Origin: Colivicinus sp022776215
GTDB lineage: Bacteria; Bacillota_I; Bacilli_A; Erysipelotrichales; Erysipelotrichaceae
DNA length: 19,502 nt
Assembly (NCBI GenBank): GCA_022776215.1
Contig: JALFIR010000059.1
Coordinates: 1-19,502 of the forward strand
Reading direction: 5' to 3'
The position numbers and the translations under genes were made by a program. The notes beneath the pieces are model-generated. The model did no database searches and was not told the origin of the DNA. It saw only the letters and a list, made by a program, of their open reading frames with translations. This document shows positions 15,840 to 19,502 of the stretch, in pieces. Each line of letters starts with the position of its first letter. The first letter of the stretch is position 1.

Positions 15840-18800
15840 ATGAAAAGAAATGATATTGATGATTTAACTCCTTATCAAAAAAGGAAGAAAAACAGCACAT
15901 TAAAGAATACAAACAAGAGAGGAAGTAAACAATCTAATCTTGTCGATGAAAGTACGGAGATTGAAGCTGGGCTTGAAGTTGGGCTCGAATCTGGGCTCGA
16001 ATCCAAGCCTAAGAAGAAAAAGACTTCTAAGCCTAAGAAAAAGGAAGAACCTAAGGTTGAATCTAAAGACAGCGAGCCTATTGTTGAAGATGTTGAACCA
16101 ATTGAAGATACCGGGCACGATTCTGAGTCTAAGGTTGAACCTGTAGTTGCTAAGGAATCTAATACCAACGACAAAGAGGAAACAAAGCCTGTGCCTACAG
16201 TTGAAGGTGTTGAACCAATTGAAGAATCAACGGCTACAAACAACGATGGGCTCGAATCTGAACCTAAGATACCTTCTATCTTTACAGAAGAAAAGAAAAC
16301 AGAAGAACCTAAAGAAGACAATACTTCTAAAAGACCTAAGGCTAAGACAATCACTAAAGTATTCGCAACAATCACATGTATTATTGCAGTTATTGGAATA
16401 CTAGGTGGTATAGGTGCCATTATCTTTGCCAACAAACTATTAGAGGGTAAACCGGAATTCGATAGAGCTAAATTAGATTCACAAGAATCTAGTGTTATCT
16501 ATGATATGAATGGCAATGAAATTGTGGAACTTGGTTTGTATCTAAGAGAAAACATCGAATATGATGATATGCCAAACAGTTTAGTTGATGCTTTCTTATC
16601 AATCGAAGATTCAAGATACTTTGAACACTTTGGCTTTGATATCCCACGTTTCACTAAGGCGATCCTTGAAAATATCAAATCAGGAGGCTTTGGACAAGGT
16701 GGATCTACCATGACCATGCAACTAGTTAAAAACTCTTATTTCCAAGTAGATGCCGATGGTGAATCTACTATGGCAGCCCACAAGGGTATGAGCGGTGTTC
16801 AAAGAAAGATGCAAGAAATCGTACTAGCTATCGAAGCTAATAAAGAAGTTAGTAAGAAAGACATCTTAGCACTATATATTAATAAGATTAACTATGGTAA
16901 CAACATCAGAGGTGTTCAAAAGGCAGCTCAATACTACTTCGGTAAGGACGCAAGTGAACTAGGACTTGTTGAATCAGCTTTCTTAGCTGGTATCATCAAC
17001 GCTCCAAATAACTATAATCCTTATAACGAACTATATAAGCATGATGAATCTTATATTTATTTAAATTCAAATATTACTTATCTTGAAAATGCTCAAAAAA
17101 GAACTGCTGAAGTATTAGACTTGATGGCATATCATGGCTATATTACTAAAGAAGAAGCAGCTCTTGCCAAGACTGTTAAAATTGAAAATTTATTAACCGG
17201 TGTTGCCAAGAAGTTTAATTCATATAGCCAATATTACCAAGACTATATTGATGCAGTAATCGAAGAGGCAACTGAGGTTACTGGTAAGAATCCATATACA
17301 ACTTCAATGCATATTTATACAGCGATGAACCCTTATATGCAGGAAGTTCTATATAACATTGAAAACGAAAAGACTGATTTAAAATATTCAAATGATCTTG
17401 AACAATCAGCTCTTACTGTGTTAAATAACCAAACTGGTGAACTAATTGCCTTGGGTGGTGGCCGTAATCAAGCACAATCAGCTCGTCAATTTAATAGAGC
17501 TACAAGTTCTTACTTACAACCAGGCTCATCAATTAAACCAGTAATTGAATATGCCCTAGCCTTCGATAGACTAGGTTGGTCTACAGCTCATACAATTACC
17601 GATATGCCATACTACTTATATGGTGGCAATGTCCTTATCGCCAATGCAGGTGGACAAGGTTATACAGGTGATATGTTAATAACTGAGGCTATTGCACGTT
17701 CTTTAAATACACCAGCTGTTCAAACATTACAAGCTGTAATTCAAGAAATTGGTGAAGATGGTGTTAAGGAATATTTAAGAGAAATTGGAATTACAAGAAA
17801 TCTAGATACTTTTGACCTTCAATGGGCAATTGGTGGTAATACATGTCTTGTTACTCCAGTACAATTAGCTGCAGCTCATGCAATATTCATGAACGATGGC
17901 TATTATATAAAACCACATACTATTCAAAAGATTGTCTTCCAAGACGACAGTGAGTATGTAAGTGATACAAAGGGTACTCAAGTAATATCAAGTGCTGCAG
18001 CCTATATGACAGCTACATGCCTTGAATACAATGTCTCTGGACCATATTACAATAATATGCAGATATTAAAGAGAAAATATCCAGTATACGCTAAAACAGG
18101 TACTACCGACTGGTCAACAAGTGGTAGAGCATATGGTATCCCTACTGGTGCTCCAAAAGATATGTGGCTAGTATGTCAAAACTCAAACTTCACAATTTCT
18201 ATTTGGCTAGGCTTTGATAGAGCTGAAGTTGGTTCTTACTTCACAACAAGTGAAGATATGGCTAACTTAAAAGGTAGAATTGGTAGATATATCTTAAACG
18301 AATTAGATGAGAATGTTGAAGGAAATACAGAAGGCGTACAAAGACCTGATGATGTATCTGATGTAACTATTGTCAAAGGTGCTTATCCATATTGTGCACC
18401 AGATGGAGGGCACGAAACAGTTAAAGGATTAATTAAGACAAGTGCTCTTAAGAAAAACCCATTAACAAGTGTTTCTTCAGTATTAGCTAACCTTCCTGTT
18501 AAAGAAAACGCTAATGGTGGTTTAAACGCTACTGGTTCTAAGACAGATGATGGTAGAATTGTAGTTAACTTCTATTCAGGTGGTTACTTCTGTTCTAATG
18601 GTCAACAAGATTTAACAGCTACTAATGTCTTTGGAAAAACAACCAACGCAACAGGTAGATGTTACTTCCCTCATTACCAACAAAGTGGTTCTAGTTCTGT
18701 ATATGGTGAAGTTACTCTATATAAAGATGGTGAATACTTCTCTAGTTCTTCTGGTGAAGGATCGGCTGAATTCTTTGATGTAGGAGATGGAAACTTTAGA

Positions 18801-18848
18801 GCTTGTGTATACGCAAACGATCAAGAATCTTGCACTGATATCAATTAA
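15840..18848 (+). CDS. class A penicillin-binding protein (PBP1A-type transglycosylase/transpeptidase)
   Basis: A 1002-residue bifunctional enzyme that polymerises and cross-links peptidoglycan. Residues 1-170 are a low-complexity cytoplasmic tail rich in Lys, Glu, Pro and Ser; 173-197 are the membrane anchor. The GT51 domain shows EDSRYFEHFG (256-265, catalytic Glu256), GGSTMTMQL (287-295) and a KMQEIVLA helix. The transpeptidase has SSIK (Ser563, Lys566), SLN (621-623) and KTGT (752-755). Residues 826-1002 form an extra extracellular region with five Cys (852, 918, 941, 989, 998). The protein is longer than typical PBP1A because of both tails. No SD precedes the ATG. It is divergent from the aminopeptidase gene and is followed by a terminator. 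Confidence 0.95.
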   Translation: MKRNDIDDLTPYQKRKKNSTLKNTNKRGSKQSNLVDESTEIEAGLEVGLESGLESKPKKKKTSKPKKKEEPKVESKDSEPIVEDVEPIEDTGHDSESKVEPVVAKESNTNDKEETKPVPTVEGVEPIEESTATNNDGLESEPKIPSIFTEEKKTEEPKEDNTSKRPKAKTITKVFATITCIIAVIGILGGIGAIIFANKLLEGKPEFDRAKLDSQESSVIYDMNGNEIVELGLYLRENIEYDDMPNSLVDAFLSIEDSRYFEHFGFDIPRFTKAILENIKSGGFGQGGSTMTMQLVKNSYFQVDADGESTMAAHKGMSGVQRKMQEIVLAIEANKEVSKKDILALYINKINYGNNIRGVQKAAQYYFGKDASELGLVESAFLAGIINAPNNYNPYNELYKHDESYIYLNSNITYLENAQKRTAEVLDLMAYHGYITKEEAALAKTVKIENLLTGVAKKFNSYSQYYQDYIDAVIEEATEVTGKNPYTTSMHIYTAMNPYMQEVLYNIENEKTDLKYSNDLEQSALTVLNNQTGELIALGGGRNQAQSARQFNRATSSYLQPGSSIKPVIEYALAFDRLGWSTAHTITDMPYYLYGGNVLIANAGGQGYTGDMLITEAIARSLNTPAVQTLQAVIQEIGEDGVKEYLREIGITRNLDTFDLQWAIGGNTCLVTPVQLAAAHAIFMNDGYYIKPHTIQKIVFQDDSEYVSDTKGTQVISSAAAYMTATCLEYNVSGPYYNNMQILKRKYPVYAKTGTTDWSTSGRAYGIPTGAPKDMWLVCQNSNFTISIWLGFDRAEVGSYFTTSEDMANLKGRIGRYILNELDENVEGNTEGVQRPDDVSDVTIVKGAYPYCAPDGGHETVKGLIKTSALKKNPLTSVSSVLANLPVKENANGGLNATGSKTDDGRIVVNFYSGGYFCSNGQQDLTATNVFGKTTNATGRCYFPHYQQSGSSSVYGEVTLYKDGEYFSSSSGEGSAEFFDVGDGNFRACVYANDQESCTDIN
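15968..16260 (+). repeat. in-gene short repeats in the PBP cytoplasmic tail
   Basis: GGGCTCGAATC occurs at 15981, 15993 and 16248, with a weaker copy just before the first. A 26-nt block (16083-16108) recurs at 16200-16225 with one change, coding V-E-(D/G)-VEPIEE/D. These repeats build the low-complexity tail and probably arose by local duplication. Confidence 0.7.
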
Positions 18849-18852
18849 GACT

Positions 18853-18886
18853 AAATGGTGACTTATTACTAGTTACCATTTTTTTA
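18853..18886 (+). terminator. terminator of the PBP gene
   Basis: AAATGGTGAC (18853-18862) pairs with GTTACCATTT (18872-18881) in a 10-bp stem with one G-U pair, followed by seven T. It starts 4 nt after the stop codon. Confidence 0.9.
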
Positions 18887-18941
18887 TTCTCAATAACACG
18901 ATATTATCAATTCGTACTTCCTTTCATTATCATTGTGCAAA

Positions 18942-19002
18942 ACGCTAATGATAAAAGAAGGATATGACGTTGGAATTATACCCAACATCTTTTATTTTGC
19001 GT
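18942..19002. repeat. 61-bp imperfect inverted repeat (long hairpin)
   Basis: From the outside in, ACGC pairs with GCGT, ATAAAAGA (18951-18958) with TCTTTTAT (18988-18995), and GTTGG (18969-18973) with CCAAC (18982-18986). Unpaired TAATG and TTT lie opposite each other and a 10-nt bulge lies on the left arm. No U-tract follows, so it is not an ordinary terminator. It could be a miniature repeat element or a structured RNA. Confidence 0.5.
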
Positions 19003-19075
19003 AAACCTAATTTCTAGGTATTTCTTAAGAATCAGTCTCTTGTTAAATATATGGGGGTTTAAACATAATTTCTTT

Positions 19076-19200
19076 TTCGAGATACAACTCTATATTAAAG
19101 ATTAAAGAAACAAGATTATTCAATTATCAAACAGGAAATTGGGAATATACTAAATAAAAATTTAGCTATTGGGCGTAAAAACTCAATAGCTTTTAATTTT
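19076..19200 (+). ncRNA. candidate small RNA ending in a terminator hairpin
   Basis: TTGTTA (19040-19045) and CATAAT (19064-19069) at 18-bp spacing could form a promoter, with a start near 19076. The RNA would end at the hairpin 19164-19191 plus its T-rich tail, giving about 125 nt. No ORF with an SD lies inside. The promoter match is modest and the hairpin could instead serve another purpose, so this is tentative. Confidence 0.25.
19164..19200 (+). terminator. rho-independent-type hairpin
   Basis: AGCTATTGGG (19164-19173) pairs with CTCAATAGCT (19182-19191) in a 10-bp stem with one G-U pair, followed by TTTTAATTTT. On the minus strand it is also followed by a T-rich run, so it may work in both directions. 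No called plus-strand gene ends here. Confidence 0.6.
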
Positions 19201-19205
19201 AGTCA

Positions 19206-19236
19206 AATAAAAATCTCGGAATTGATTTCCGAGATT
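19206..19236 (-). terminator. terminator of the right-edge gene
   Basis: AATCTCGGAA (19212-19221) and TTCCGAGATT (19227-19236) form a perfect 10-bp stem with a 5-nt loop, followed on the minus strand by TTTTTATTTG. It starts 3 nt past the stop codon at 19240. Confidence 0.88.
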
Positions 19237-19239
19237 AAT

Positions 19240-19502
19240 TTATTTAATTAATGTGCATGTTACATACGAAGGGTTACCACTTTGTGTAAGTCCAGTATCT
19301 TGTACAATTTTTTCATAATTACCTGATGCGTATAAATCGTTGGAATTATTGTAATTAAAATACCAGCTGTTATTGCCATCGTAGGTATATTTACCGGTGT
19401 CAGACCATCCATAAGTAATATCTTTATCGTTAAAAGTACCATCTTCTTTCAGCGTCAATACGTAATTACAAGCACTTTCCAAACTATCACAGCATGTATA
19501 AA
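19240..19502 (-). CDS. C-terminal end of an unrecognised protein, cut by the window edge
   Basis: The frame is open from the right edge to TAA at 19240-19242, giving about 86 visible residues; the true start lies outside. The TTG at 19480-19482 is an internal Leu codon rather than a needed start, because the frame continues upstream. The fragment is polar and rich in Gly, Asn, Tyr and Thr (YVLTLKEDGTF, then GKYTYDGNNSWYF), ending YVTCTLIK, with four Cys. The alternating pattern suggests a beta-rich secreted or lipoprotein domain, in which LKEDGTF-type strands are common. Family and function are not identified. It has its own terminator just after the stop. Confidence 0.65.
   Translation of the reverse strand, partial: YTCCDSLESACNYVLTLKEDGTFNDKDITYGWSDTGKYTYDGNNSWYFNYNNSNDLYASGNYEKIVQDTGLTQSGNPSYVTCTLIK

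Larger units (their letters stand above)
18886..19239. other. non-coding gap with hairpins, no convincing gene
   Basis: About 350 bp lie between the PBP terminator and the edge gene. The gap holds an imperfect hairpin (18942-19002), a small ACCTA/TAGGT dyad (19006-19020), a possible promoter (19040-19069) and two terminator-like hairpins. Short frames such as 18890-18988 (minus, 32 codons) and 18948-19004 (plus, 18 codons) have no SD and are not called. Confidence 0.6.

Noticed and set aside
15875..16435. Minus-strand 186-residue ORF opposite the PBP tail
   Set aside because: It is the antisense of the low-complexity Lys/Glu region, Ser/Leu/Phe-rich, with no initiation signals.
18890..18988. 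Minus-strand 32-codon ORF in the gap
   Set aside because: No SD or clear promoter, and it overlaps the hairpin; probably chance.
18942..19002. Known riboswitch
   Set aside because: I compared it from memory with purine, preQ1, c-di-GMP and TPP types and found no matching conserved core; no gene follows on the same strand.

Overview
The window is a 19.5 kb piece of an AT-rich low-GC Firmicutes (Bacillota) chromosome. The genes are packed with 1-17 nt overlaps, Shine-Dalgarno (SD) sites are of the AGGAGG type, glycogen synthesis uses the GlgC/GlgD pair typical of Firmicutes, and the CcpA cre-like site also fits. Tryptophan is TGG and glgA ends in TGA, so the standard bacterial code (table 11) applies. 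I cannot name the species; a gut Erysipelotrichia or RF39-like lineage is only a guess. No rRNA, tRNA, CRISPR array or insertion sequence was seen.

Layout. (1) Bases 1-221 hold a short 22/23-bp repeat cluster and a promoter/SD/ATG module whose reading frame stops after 22 codons inside the repeats. (2) Bases 223-3275, minus strand, form a three-gene operon: a CobW-type GTPase with a very His/Cys-rich loop, a second, divergent CobW-like GTPase, and a CcdA membrane protein fused to a thioredoxin-like domain, closed by a hairpin terminator. This suggests metal handling coupled to extracytoplasmic thiol redox. (3) Bases 3409-15758, minus strand, form a continuous gene chain: Xaa-Pro aminopeptidase, exonuclease III, PepV-type dipeptidase, HAD phosphatase, pullulanase, then glgC-glgD-glgA-glgB and a strong terminator. 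A promoter with a near-perfect cre sits just before glgC, so glgCDAB can be controlled by carbon supply separately from the upstream genes. (4) Bases 15840-18848, plus strand, encode a divergently transcribed class A penicillin-binding protein with a long cytoplasmic tail and a cysteine-containing extracellular tail, followed by a terminator. (5) Bases 18886-19239 are non-coding, with a long imperfect hairpin and a possible small RNA. (6) At the right edge is the 3' end of an unrecognised minus-strand gene with its own terminator.

How the genes work together: GlgC/GlgD make ADP-glucose, GlgA polymerises it, GlgB adds branches, and the pullulanase removes alpha-1,6 branches. No glycogen phosphorylase lies in the window. 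The two peptidases, the nuclease and the PBP are housekeeping genes. No complete novel defence or mobile system is visible. The least ordinary items are the GTPase/CcdA operon, the lysine-rich tail on GlgB, the repeat cluster at the left edge and the structured gap at 18.9-19.2 kb.
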